From Microbacterium sp. ABRD28 (GTDB taxonomy: Bacteria > Actinomycetota > Actinomycetes > Actinomycetales > Microbacteriaceae): 64,000 nt of DNA. The notes below the pieces were generated by a model that was not told where the DNA came from, did not search any database, and saw nothing but the letters and a program-made list of their open reading frames with translations. Position numbers and translations under genes: made by a program. Positions 29,601-37,077 of this stretch are shown piece after piece. Every line of letters begins with the position of its first letter. Position 1 is the first letter of the stretch. Where the stretch lies: positions 558,001 through 622,000 of the forward strand of contig NZ_CP031015.1 in assembly GCF_003850245.1 (NCBI RefSeq), in the 5' to 3' direction.

Positions 29601-30689
29601 ATGGGCGATCGGCTCGAGATCGGCACCCTCCTCGAGGCAGCCGAACCGACCCCCGCACAGGTGCTCGCGCGAAAGCTCAACCGGCACACCTTCTGGTGCG
29701 GGCAGAGCGGGTCGGGCAAGACCTACGCCCTCGGCGTGCTGCTCGAGCGCGTCATCCTGCACACCCGCCTGCCCCTGGTCATCCTGGATCCGAACTCGGA
29801 TTTCGTCGGCCTCGGCACGGTGCGGGAGGGAGCGGATGACGCGGTGCGCGCCGCCTGGGACGAGCGCGACATCCGGGTGTTCCGCCCGGGGCGCGACCGC
29901 CCCGACGCCCTGCAAGCGCGATTCCTCGATATGCCGTGGCGCTCGCGCGCGGCGCTGCTCGAGCTGGATCCGATTCGCGACGCCGAGGACTTCAACGCCC
30001 TGCTGAAGCTCGAGGAAGAACTCGACGTCGTCCGCCGCGGAAGCCTCGTCGCTCACCTGAGGTCGGGCGACGACCCCGCCCGTCACCGCCTCGCGACCCG
30101 GCTCGAGAACCTCGGCCTCGGCGGGTGGGGGCTGTGGGCCTGGCGCGGCCGGAGCGTCACCGACGACATCCGCGAGCAGCCCGACGCGACGGTGCTCGAC
30201 CTCGGCGGCTTCCCCACGCGGGCCGAGATGCTCGCGGCGGCGCTTGCGGTGCTCGATCACCTGTGGGAGCACCGCGCCGAGCGGGTGGGCCGGTTGATCG
30301 TCATCGACGAGGCCCACAATCTCGTGCAGCCGAACCCGATGACCCCGGTGGAGCGAGAGCTCACCGAGCGCATCGTGCAGATCGCGGCCGAAGGCCGGAA
30401 GTACGGGCTGTGGCTGCTGCTGTCGACGCAGCGGCCCTCGAAGGTGCACCCCAACGCCCTGTCGCAGTGCGACAACCTCGCCCTGATGCGCATGAGCTCG
30501 CCGCGCGACCTGGCCGAGCTCGGCGAGGTGTTCGGCTATGCGCCGGCGGCGCTGGTGGAGCGCTCGCCGCTGTTCGCTCAGGGGCAGGCGCTGTTCGCGG
30601 GCGGGTTCGTCGAGACGGCCGGGCTTGTGCAGATGGGTGAGCGCCTGACCGTGGAGGGCGGAAGCGACGTGGCGGTGCCGATCCGCTGA
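29601..30689 (+). CDS. HerA-like P-loop ATPase
   Basis: A 362-residue cytoplasmic ATPase of the HerA/FtsK superfamily (DUF87-like helicase domain). Walker A is GQSGSGKT at 34-41, Walker B is LIVIDEAHN near 245, and the sensor-like STQRPSKVHP segment follows. No N-terminal HAS barrel or nuclease domain is present, so it is a minimal single-domain form. ATG 29601 is directly after the chorismate mutase stop. HerA proteins translocate DNA; this short actinobacterial form has no known role, and no NurA or other nuclease is adjacent. Confidence 0.85.
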   Translation: MGDRLEIGTLLEAAEPTPAQVLARKLNRHTFWCGQSGSGKTYALGVLLERVILHTRLPLVILDPNSDFVGLGTVREGADDAVRAAWDERDIRVFRPGRDRPDALQARFLDMPWRSRAALLELDPIRDAEDFNALLKLEEELDVVRRGSLVAHLRSGDDPARHRLATRLENLGLGGWGLWAWRGRSVTDDIREQPDATVLDLGGFPTRAEMLAAALAVLDHLWEHRAERVGRLIVIDEAHNLVQPNPMTPVERELTERIVQIAAEGRKYGLWLLLSTQRPSKVHPNALSQCDNLALMRMSSPRDLAELGEVFGYAPAALVERSPLFAQGQALFAGGFVETAGLVQMGERLTVEGGSDVAVPIR

Positions 30690-30752
30690 CGGGATCCGGG
30701 GCCGTTGTCAAGGGCGGGAGGGATGTCGCTGGCCCGACGTAGTCTCGAACGC

Positions 30753-30998
30753 ATGTCCGACAACACATCCAGCGCCGAGACCCTCGGTGCGACCACGTCC
30801 GACGACACCACCAACCCCGCGGAGAAGGATCCAGCCGACTGGGTCACCGGCGACGAACCCATGACCGCTCCGCAGCGCAGCTATCTCGACACCCTGGCCC
30901 GCGAGGCGGGGGAAGAGCTCTCGGCCGATCTGACCAAGGCCGAGGCCTCGGAGCACATCGAACGGTTGCAGGAGAAGACGGGCCGCTCGTCGAGCTGA
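30753..30998 (+). CDS. DUF3072 domain small protein
   Basis: An 81-residue protein with an acidic disordered N-terminus and a C-terminal DUF3072 module (MTAPQRSYLDTLAREAGEEL ending in AEASEHIERLQ). ATG 30753 is chosen because TAGTCT (30740-30745) lies 7 nt before it, the layout of a leaderless gene; a frame-compatible start at 30705 would include non-conserved sequence. The helical SAP-like look suggests nucleic-acid or protein binding, but the function is unknown. Confidence 0.82.
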   Translation: MSDNTSSAETLGATTSDDTTNPAEKDPADWVTGDEPMTAPQRSYLDTLAREAGEELSADLTKAEASEHIERLQEKTGRSSS

Positions 30999-31047
30999 CC
31001 CGGCGCGCGACGCGCCGGCGATTCTGGGACGGTGACATCATCGGAGC

Positions 31048-31944
31048 GTGAAGGGCTCCGAGCGTTCCGAACTGGATCTTCTTCGTCGGCGCGCGTACGG
31101 GCCCGCCGCCGACATCGACGATGACCCGGACGCCCTTCGCCGTCTGAGGGAGCTCGAGCGGCAGACGATAAGTTCGTCTGCCGACGGCGTCCGCCCCGAA
31201 CCATCCGACGCTCCGCGTGCGTCGCCGTCACCACGGGGCGCGTCGGTGACGTCGGTCGTGCAGGCGGAGGAGCAGGGCCTGTCGGGGCAGGCCCCGTCCC
31301 TCGGACCGCAGTCGGAGGGGTCCGTCGTACCGGGCGACGCCACAGCGACCGGGATCGCCGGTTTCGACGAGGGGACGGCTGGGTCTGCGGCCTCGAACGG
31401 GGCGCCGCGGCATCCGACTCGCTCTTCGCCTCGTCTGCGAGCGCCCTCCCTCATCTGGGTCGGATGGATCGCGTCCCTCGCCGCGGTCGCGGTAGTGACG
31501 GCGGTGGTGACCTACGGGCTGGTCCGTTTGGCGCCGGTCGAGTCATCGCACGGCGCGCCCCAGATCGCGGCGCTCGAGCCCGAGTCGACGACGACGATCC
31601 CGACCGGGTGGTTCGGAGTGGGAGCCAGTTCCGCCGTGTACGAGTTCTTCGGGCTGACTCTCTTCGAGACGACGACCGGGTTCTACGGCACCGGCGGTGA
31701 CTGCTTCACTGTCGTCCTGACCGCCGACCTGCCGGAGGATGAGGAGGCCGCTCAGAACGGCTACTCGACGTCCGGCCCCGTGTACTCGGGGTGCCGCGTC
31801 GGCGAGTTCCCTGCGACCGTCTCGCTCGCGGTCGACAGCGCGTCCCCTCCCGAGTTGCGGGAGCGATTCCCCGGTGCGGCGTTGCAGTTCGTGAAGGTGG
31901 ACGACCAGATCGGGGTGTTCCTGGGATCGCTCCCCTCCGACTAG
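31048..31944 (+). CDS. Hypothetical single-pass membrane protein with extracytoplasmic domain
   Basis: A 298-residue protein I do not recognise. Residues 1-130 are a charged, Ser/Pro-rich cytoplasmic region with ALRRLRELERQ near the start. One transmembrane helix spans about 136-160. The outer 135-residue domain has two cysteines (GGDCFTV, YSGCRVGEF) that may form a disulfide, and an aromatic-rich WFGVGASSAVYEFFGL segment. Start GTG 31048 follows GGAGC closely. The arrangement resembles actinobacterial cell-surface or sensor-like proteins, but no family is evident. Confidence 0.75.
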   Translation: MKGSERSELDLLRRRAYGPAADIDDDPDALRRLRELERQTISSSADGVRPEPSDAPRASPSPRGASVTSVVQAEEQGLSGQAPSLGPQSEGSVVPGDATATGIAGFDEGTAGSAASNGAPRHPTRSSPRLRAPSLIWVGWIASLAAVAVVTAVVTYGLVRLAPVESSHGAPQIAALEPESTTTIPTGWFGVGASSAVYEFFGLTLFETTTGFYGTGGDCFTVVLTADLPEDEEAAQNGYSTSGPVYSGCRVGEFPATVSLAVDSASPPELRERFPGAALQFVKVDDQIGVFLGSLPSD

Positions 31945-31955
31945 GACGGCGTCCC

Positions 31956-32054
31956 CTCGTTCGACCGTTCCCCCGTCACGTTCCGCCCTCGTTCGATCGC
32001 TCCCCCGTCACGTTCCGCCCCGTTCGGGTGAGCGACGGGGCAGAACGTGACGGG
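31956..32054. repeat. Tandem 32-bp repeat plus inverted copy forming a large hairpin
   Basis: Two head-to-tail 32-bp copies (31956-31987 and 31988-32019) differ at two positions and contain CCCGTCACGTTCCGCC. An inverted relative, GGGGCAGAACGTGACGGG, follows at 32037-32054 and can pair with the second copy through about 18 bp. The element lies between convergent genes and may double as a bidirectional terminator. The same core recurs at 34.2-34.4 kb. Confidence 0.75.
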
Positions 32055-32086
32055 TGAGCAGAGGGGGGAGGCCTCGCGACGGCCGA

Positions 32087-32782
32087 TCAGGGCGTCGCGC
32101 GGCGAAGCGTCGCGAACGCCGCAGCGCCGAGCGCGGCGGCCGCGACGAGTCCCCACGCAGCCATGCCGAGGGGTCCCTGCTCGCCGATCCATCCGAACAC
32201 CTCGCCCCAGGCGTTCAGCCGGCCGACGATGAACATGGCTCCCACGAGAAGCGCGCCGAGCCCGATGAGGCTGACCGTGAAGACCGTGGGCCCGAAACGC
32301 TTGTACACGGTCGCACCGGTGAACCCGAGCGTGAACATCAGCATCGCCACGGTGAAGAAGATGAACGCGGCGCCCAGGGGGCCGCCCTGCCAGATCTCGG
32401 CCGAGTAGAAGAAGTAGCCGTTGAGCCCCCAGCCGCCGGTCAGCGTCTCGATCCAGCCGCCGATGACGAAGATCACCGCCAGGCTCGCCGCGCTGAGCGC
32501 CGCGATGAGGTACGTGCCGAAGAAGAACTCGCGGCGCGTGACGCTCATCGCCTGCGAGAACGGGAACGTCAGGGTGAGCGCCTGGACGCCGACGACCGCG
32601 AGATACCACAGGGGTGCCTGGGCGCCGCCGCCGTAGAAGTTCCCGGTCACGCCCGACCCGGCGAGGATCCACCAGATCGCGACGGACAGGATGAAGGCGC
32701 CGCCGAGGACGAGGAGGGGCACCCAGAGGTAGGTCTGGCGGTTGATCAGCTGCATCCGGACGACGCGCAGCGTGCGGTTCAT
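32087..32782 (-). CDS. ABC transporter permease/membrane subunit
   Basis: A 231-residue protein with six hydrophobic segments, beginning with a positively charged strand (MNRTLRVVRMQLINRQTYLW). ATG 32782 overlaps the stop of the ATPase gene by 4 nt (ATGA), so the two are partners. Together with the YtrA-type GntR gene this is a three-gene cassette typical of cell-envelope stress or antibiotic-responsive ABC exporters. Closest to no named permease family by eye. Confidence 0.83.
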   Translation of the reverse strand: MNRTLRVVRMQLINRQTYLWVPLLVLGGAFILSVAIWWILAGSGVTGNFYGGGAQAPLWYLAVVGVQALTLTFPFSQAMSVTRREFFFGTYLIAALSAASLAVIFVIGGWIETLTGGWGLNGYFFYSAEIWQGGPLGAAFIFFTVAMLMFTLGFTGATVYKRFGPTVFTVSLIGLGALLVGAMFIVGRLNAWGEVFGWIGEQGPLGMAAWGLVAAAALGAAAFATLRRATP

Positions 32783-33699
32783 CGGAGTGCTCCTTCTTCG
32801 AGTGAGGTGAACGAGCCGCCCTGCTCGGCGGCGTGCTGGGTGGTGCGGACGATGAGCTGCTGCAGCGAGATGGGAGCGACATCCAGTCCGGCGGCGGCCA
32901 TGCGGGCGCGGTCGTCGGCCGAGAGCCGACCGAGGACGGTGACCGAGGTGGTGCGCCCGAGACTCTGCCGGTGGATGATCTCGCGACCGGCGGTGAAGCT
33001 CTCCACCGCCGCGGCGTCGCCGACCACGTTCGTCGCGCGATCGCGGATCTCGTCGGTCTCCTCGTCCATGACGATGCGGCCCCGGTCGATCACCAGCACC
33101 CGGCCGAGGAGATTCGATACCTCATCGATGAGATGGCTGGAGAGGATGATCGTGCGGGGGTGCTCGGCGTAGTCGCTGAGCAGACGGTCGTAGAAGATCT
33201 GGCGGGCTACCGCGTCGAGACCGAGGTACGGCTCGTCGAAGAAGGTGATCTCAGCGCGTGAGGCCAGGCCGATGATGACGCCGACCGCCGAGAGCTGACC
33301 GCGCGAGAGCTTCTTGATCGTCCGGCCCTTGAGTGGTAGCTGGAAGTCGTCGACGAGCTGATCGGCGAGCTCCTGGTCCCAGTGGGGGAAGAAGAGCCGC
33401 GCCATCCTCAGCGCGTGACGCGGAGTCGCGTCATCCGGGTACTTCTGGCTCTCTCGCACGAAGCACATGCGCTGCAGCACGCGAGCGTTCTCGTACGGGT
33501 GCTCGCCGAACACGCGCACCGTGCCGCTGGTGGCGAAGTTCTGTGCGGTGAGGATCGACATCACGGTCGTCTTGCCGGCGCCGTTGCGGCCGAGGAGGCC
33601 GTAGATGGTGTCCTTCTCGATGGAGAAGCTGACGTCGTCGACCGCGACGGTGTCGCGGTAGCGCTTGGTCAGGTGCTCCACCTGGATCACGTGGGTCAT
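32779..33699 (-). CDS. ABC transporter ATP-binding protein (YtrB-like)
   Basis: A 306-residue ATPase with Walker A GRNGAGKTTV, Q-loop region CFVRESQ, signature LSRGQLSAVG, Walker B ITFFDEPYLGLD and the switch His in LSSHLID. The signature has Arg instead of the second Gly of LSGGQ. The C-terminal 80 residues are an extra regulatory-type domain. ATG 33699 is 19 nt from the upstream GntR stop. This is the motor of the exporter encoded with the 32087-32782 permease. Confidence 0.9.
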   Translation of the reverse strand: MTHVIQVEHLTKRYRDTVAVDDVSFSIEKDTIYGLLGRNGAGKTTVMSILTAQNFATSGTVRVFGEHPYENARVLQRMCFVRESQKYPDDATPRHALRMARLFFPHWDQELADQLVDDFQLPLKGRTIKKLSRGQLSAVGVIIGLASRAEITFFDEPYLGLDAVARQIFYDRLLSDYAEHPRTIILSSHLIDEVSNLLGRVLVIDRGRIVMDEETDEIRDRATNVVGDAAAVESFTAGREIIHRQSLGRTTSVTVLGRLSADDRARMAAAGLDVAPISLQQLIVRTTQHAAEQGGSFTSLEEGALR

Positions 33700-33718
33700 C
33701 GTGGTGTCCTTTCGGGAC

Positions 33719-34087
33719 TCAGGGTTCGGTGACCGCGGCGCGGTCGTTGATCAGTGCCGTGAGGTCGGCGGGGCCGAGTCCGAGCTTGCGCGCCTCGGCG
33801 AGCAGCGGTTCGACGTACCGGTCGGCGAATGCGGTGCGGCGCTCGTCGAGCAGACGCTCGCGTGCGCCGGGAGCGACGAACATGCCGATTCCGCGTCGCT
33901 TGTACAAGACGCCCTTGTCGACGAGCATGGTCACTCCTTTGGCAGCGGTGGCGGGGTTGATGCGGTGGAACGCGGCGAGCTCGTTCGTCGACGGCGCCTG
34001 GCTCTCTTCGGTGAGGCTGCCGTCGATGATCGCGTCCTCCACGCTTTCGGCGATCTGGAGGAAGAGCGCCCTGCCGTCTTCGACCAT
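33719..34087 (-). CDS. GntR family regulator, YtrA subfamily
   Basis: A 122-residue protein: winged helix with the GntR motif PSTNELAAFHRINPATAAKG, followed by a short two-helix dimerisation tail, diagnostic of YtrA-type repressors. It is the first gene of the GntR-ATPase-permease operon. ATG 34087 follows AAGGAACCCC. The palindrome TTAGT-TG-ACTAA just upstream is the likely autoregulatory operator. Such systems respond to cell-wall antibiotics in firmicutes; the trigger here is unknown. Confidence 0.92.
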   Translation of the reverse strand: MVEDGRALFLQIAESVEDAIIDGSLTEESQAPSTNELAAFHRINPATAAKGVTMLVDKGVLYKRRGIGMFVAPGARERLLDERRTAFADRYVEPLLAEARKLGLGPADLTALINDRAAVTEP

Positions 34088-34106
34088 GGGGTTCCTTACT
34101 GGTTCA

Positions 34107-34118
34107 TTAGTTGACTAA
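34107..34118 (-). promoter_or_regulatory. YtrA-type operator in the promoter of the GntR/ABC operon
   Basis: TTAGTTGACTAA is a perfect 5-2-5 palindrome in an AT-rich island unlike the surrounding DNA, 20 nt upstream of the GntR start. On the minus strand TTGCAT lies just upstream of it and could be the -35. Position fits repressor binding over the promoter. Confidence 0.6.
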
Positions 34119-34210
34119 CTAACCATGCAACACAGCGCCTCTCGCTGTCAACCCTCCGCACGCAGCCGTCGCGCACACCGCCGTCGCGGCGCACGTCGGC
34201 CGGGCGAGGG

Positions 34211-34361
34211 GTCGCTTCGCCCGTCACGTTCTGCCCCGCTACCCGCGCGGGCGGGGGCGGATTGCGACGGGGGAGCGGTAAGGGGGTGTCTCGCGGTCGC
34301 TTCGCCCGTCAGGTTCTGCCCCGATTTCGCGCGGGCGGGGGCGGATTGCGACGGGGGAGCG
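34211..34361. repeat. Two tandem copies of a 66-67 bp intergenic palindromic element
   Basis: Copies at 34211-34277 and 34296-34361 share GTCGCTTCGCCCGTCA at the start and GGGGGCGGATTGCGACGGGG at the end, differing by one gap and a few substitutions in the middle. Each can fold (CCCGTC..CTGCCCC against GGGGCGG..GACGGG). The core CCCGTCACGTTCTGCCCC is the inverted arm found at 32037-32054. They fill most of the gap between two minus-strand genes. Confidence 0.75.
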
Positions 34362-34382
34362 CCGGATGCCGCGGAGCGGCGC

Positions 34383-35150
34383 TCAGGCGGACGGCGCGGG
34401 CGGCGCCGCGGGCGGCGGCGCGGTCGAGGGGTGTGCGGGGAGCTCCCGCGCGACCTTCTTCTCCAAGACCTCGATCGCGTCATCCGACAGCAGAAGGAGC
34501 CCGTCGAGCTCCTCGCGCACGCGGCGGTAGGCGAGCTGCCGCTCCGCCGGGGTCGCCGCCTCATCGATCGCGACCGAGAGCAGCTGCTGCGCGGTGTCGA
34601 GGCGCTTGCGCTCCTCGGCGCTGAAATTGGCGTCCTTCAGCCGCCGCGCGTCGCGCTCGGCCAGGTCGAAGGCGACCTCGTAGTCGGTGACGGCCTCGCG
34701 GTACTCCCGCAGCTGCTCGGGGCTGATCCGCGCCGTGGCCGACGGCGGTCGCAGCCGGTCGGCGACGCGCTTCGCGCGAAGGAACGCCGCCGTCAGCGGC
34801 TGGCGTCCGTCGCTCATCGCGGGAAAGGCGATCAGTTTGGCGACATCCAGTTCGTACTCGAGCCAGCGGGCGGTGACGTCGTCATGGATGGCGAGCAGCT
34901 GCGTGAGAGTGGCGTCAGCCGAGTCGGATGCCGCGTGGGCCGCGTCGTCGACCGCGCCGCCCCAGGTCGCCGCCAGCGCGCCGACGGCGGGGATGGCACC
35001 GGAGCGCAGCTCGGCCTTGGCACGCATCATCTCCAGCCGCCGCCGGTGCCGGCGCTCCGACGCGCGGTCGAACGACTTGATGGCACCGCCGATGGCGGCT
35101 CCGATCGGGAAGATCAGCCACCAGAACATCCAGATGTTCGACCAGTCCAC
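34383..35150 (-). CDS. Membrane-anchored protein of unknown function, tandem paralog A
   Basis: A 255-residue protein with one N-terminal transmembrane helix (MFWWLIFPIGAAIGGAI), a basic stretch, then a mostly helical cytoplasmic domain. Residues about 85-170 contain ARWLEYELDVAKLIAFPAMS, then RQPLTAAF and RLRPPSA, which are nearly the same in the next gene. The C-terminus is an Ala/Pro tail. Start GTG 35150; the other gene also begins GTGGAC. I do not recognise the family. Tandem duplication and shared anchor suggest the two products work together. Confidence 0.8.
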   Translation of the reverse strand: MDWSNIWMFWWLIFPIGAAIGGAIKSFDRASERRHRRRLEMMRAKAELRSGAIPAVGALAATWGGAVDDAAHAASDSADATLTQLLAIHDDVTARWLEYELDVAKLIAFPAMSDGRQPLTAAFLRAKRVADRLRPPSATARISPEQLREYREAVTDYEVAFDLAERDARRLKDANFSAEERKRLDTAQQLLSVAIDEAATPAERQLAYRRVREELDGLLLLSDDAIEVLEKKVARELPAHPSTAPPPAAPPAPSA

Positions 35151-35193
35151 CCGTCATCCCCACTCGATCGTCATCGGCGCTCCCCGCGGCGCG

Positions 35194-36159
35194 TCAGTCC
35201 CGCGGCCGCCGCGCTCCGCGCGAGGGGACGGGCCACACAGGAGTCCCCGGGGCCTGCGGCGGGCGGGCGTCCTGGGCCTCGGATGGGGTGCCACCGGTCG
35301 GGGCCGACTCGGCCTGTGGGGCGGTACCCGCCGCATCCGCCCGTCCGCCGGCACGTTCGCGATTGCGCGCATTCGACTCCGCGACACGGGCGATCGCCTC
35401 GGTGCCGCGTGCGATCACCGTCTGCGCGACCGACTGGGCCAGATCGACCCAGTGGGGGTCATCCTGACGTGAAGGACCATTGCCGGCTCCGGCCGCCCGC
35501 CACGCCTCGCGCTCCGCGCGCTCGAACAGCTTCCCGAGATTCTCGACCGCCGCGCGGTACTGCGCGAACTCGACGGGCGTCATCCTGGTGACAGCGGTGG
35601 GAGGACGAAGCCGTCCGGCCTCCGCGCGAGCGGCGAGGTAGGCCGCGGTCGAGGGCTGGCGCACATCGCTCATGGCGGGGAACGCGATGCGCTTCGCGGG
35701 GTCGGTCTCGTACTCCAGCCAGCGGGCGTCGATCGCGGTGTGCGCGGCCATCAACCGGGCGAGGGGGAGGGTGTCGGTGCCCGACTTCGCGCGGGGGATC
35801 GTCGCCCGCGCGGCCGACACCTGGATCCGGCGGAGGCGGATCTCGGCATGCGCGGCGCGCACCTCTCGCTGAGCCTGCTGCAGCCGTTGCCGGGCGAGGG
35901 TCACCTCCGACGCCGGGACACGCTCGGCGGCGCGGTCGGCCTGCGCCCGGGCGAGCTCCGCCCGCGCGACCCGCACCTCGACGCGTGAGGCGGTGACGGC
36001 GTCACGCGCTTCGCGCAGCTCATGCCGTGCGGCGTGGAGGGCGAGCCGCCGCGAGCCCTTCGCGCGCTGATGGCGCAGCCCGAACCATCCGATGGTTCCG
36101 GCGCCGGCTGCCGACGCTCCGATCCACCAGAACTCGGCGATCGCCATGAGCGGGTCCAC
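35194..36159 (-). CDS. Membrane-anchored protein of unknown function, tandem paralog B
   Basis: A 321-residue paralog of the next gene downstream. The N-terminal helix (EFWWIGASAAGAGTIGWFGL) is followed by a long Arg/Ala coiled coil (about 35-125), then the shared core ARWLEYETDPAKRIAFPAMS, RQPSTAAYL, RLRPPTAV. A Gly/Pro/Ala-rich tail ends the protein. Start GTG 36159 is assumed by analogy with the paralog; ATG 36147 is also possible. It ends 43 nt before paralog A. Function unknown. Confidence 0.8.
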   Translation of the reverse strand: MDPLMAIAEFWWIGASAAGAGTIGWFGLRHQRAKGSRRLALHAARHELREARDAVTASRVEVRVARAELARAQADRAAERVPASEVTLARQRLQQAQREVRAAHAEIRLRRIQVSAARATIPRAKSGTDTLPLARLMAAHTAIDARWLEYETDPAKRIAFPAMSDVRQPSTAAYLAARAEAGRLRPPTAVTRMTPVEFAQYRAAVENLGKLFERAEREAWRAAGAGNGPSRQDDPHWVDLAQSVAQTVIARGTEAIARVAESNARNRERAGGRADAAGTAPQAESAPTGGTPSEAQDARPPQAPGTPVWPVPSRGARRPRD

Positions 36160-36222
36160 CCGGCCATGCTAGCCACGGTGGCTGGATGCGGGCCACGAGT
36201 TCTGCGGCACGCCCCGCCGGGG

Positions 36223-36357
36223 TCAGCCGAAGAGCAGCGACAGGACCGTCGCCCCGCCCCCGACGAGGATGAGCGAGAGGATGACGACCCACGCCACCAC
36301 CTTGATCCGGCGCTGGCGCGCATCGCTGTACATGGCGAAATCGTCGTCGTCGCTCAT
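36223..36357 (-). CDS. 44-residue single-pass membrane protein
   Basis: An acidic start (MSDDDDFAMYSDARQRRIK) leads into one transmembrane helix (VVAWVVILSLILVGGGATVL). ATG 36357 follows GGAGAGCCG, and TAGACT about 25 nt upstream is a plausible -10. The longer frame to 36600 is antisense to the SRPBCC gene start and is not used. It sits 63 nt from paralog B on the same strand, so it might be co-transcribed with the paralog pair. Confidence 0.75.
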   Translation of the reverse strand: MSDDDDFAMYSDARQRRIKVVAWVVILSLILVGGGATVLSLLFG

Positions 36358-36553
36358 CGGCTCTCCGTCCGGGGGTCTCGTCCAGTCTAGAGAGCGCCCC
36401 GCCGCATCCGTCCGCGCCCAGCGTGCGGCGGACGAACGCGCGACGATAGCCGACCGATCGACGGGCGTCAACGCCGCGGGCGGATCCATCCCCGCTCGAT
36501 AGATTTCCCCTCGACGGGGCCGAACCCGGCTCTGTCGACGAAAGGAGTGCGAC

Positions 36554-37006
36554 ATGGCGCGCATCATCGAAACCGTCGATGTCGATGTCCCGGTCTCCAC
36601 GGCCTACAACCAGTGGACCCAGTTCGAGACCTTCCCCGAATTCCTCAGCTTCGTCCAGTCGATCACCCAGCTGGATGACACCCACAACCACTGGCGCGTG
36701 AAGATCGGCGCCGTCGAGCGCGAGTTCGACGCCGAGATCACCGAGCAGCACGCCGATGAGCGCGTCGCGTGGCGCAGCACGGGCGGCGAGGATCACGCCG
36801 GCGTGGTGACCTTCCACAAGCTCAGCGACAACGAGACCCGCGTCACGGTGCAGCTGGACTGGGAGCCGCAGGGCTTCGTCGAGCACGTCGGGGATGCCCT
36901 CGGCATCGACGACCGCTCGGTCAAGAAGGACCTGAAGAATTTCAAGACGTTCATCGAGTCGCGCGGTGCCGAAACCGGCGCGTGGCGGGGTGACGTGCAG
37001 GCCTGA
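36554..37006 (+). CDS. SRPBCC (START-like) family protein, cyclase/dehydrase-like
   Basis: A 150-residue protein with the SRPBCC fold: N-terminal strand ARIIETVDVDVPVSTAYNQW, the WTQFETFPEFLSFV helix, and a C-terminal amphipathic helix. This actinobacterial subgroup resembles polyketide cyclase/dehydrase proteins, binding hydrophobic ligands in a deep pocket. ATG 36554 follows AAAGGAG. It stands alone and is followed by a strong terminator. Ligand unknown. Confidence 0.9.
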   Translation: MARIIETVDVDVPVSTAYNQWTQFETFPEFLSFVQSITQLDDTHNHWRVKIGAVEREFDAEITEQHADERVAWRSTGGEDHAGVVTFHKLSDNETRVTVQLDWEPQGFVEHVGDALGIDDRSVKKDLKNFKTFIESRGAETGAWRGDVQA

Positions 37007-37029
37007 TCCAGGTCTGCAGGCGGGGGCCG

Positions 37030-37062
37030 GAAGAGCCGGGGGCGAGATGCTCCCGGCTCTTC
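37030..37062. terminator. Bidirectional terminator between SRPBCC and purL
   Basis: A perfect 11-bp stem, GAAGAGCCGGG (37030-37040) with CCCGGCTCTTC (37052-37062), 11-nt loop, between convergent genes. The palindrome serves both strands. Confidence 0.85.
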
Positions 37063-37077
37063 GACGTTCGTGGCGCG

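Noticed and set aside
29601..30689. HerA-like ATPase as part of an antiphage system
   Set aside because: No nuclease, SIR2, DUF4297 or other effector is next to it; the neighbours are housekeeping or small unknown genes.
31956..34361. CRISPR-like array
   Set aside because: Repeats are tandem or palindromic without unique spacers of constant length, and no cas genes are present.
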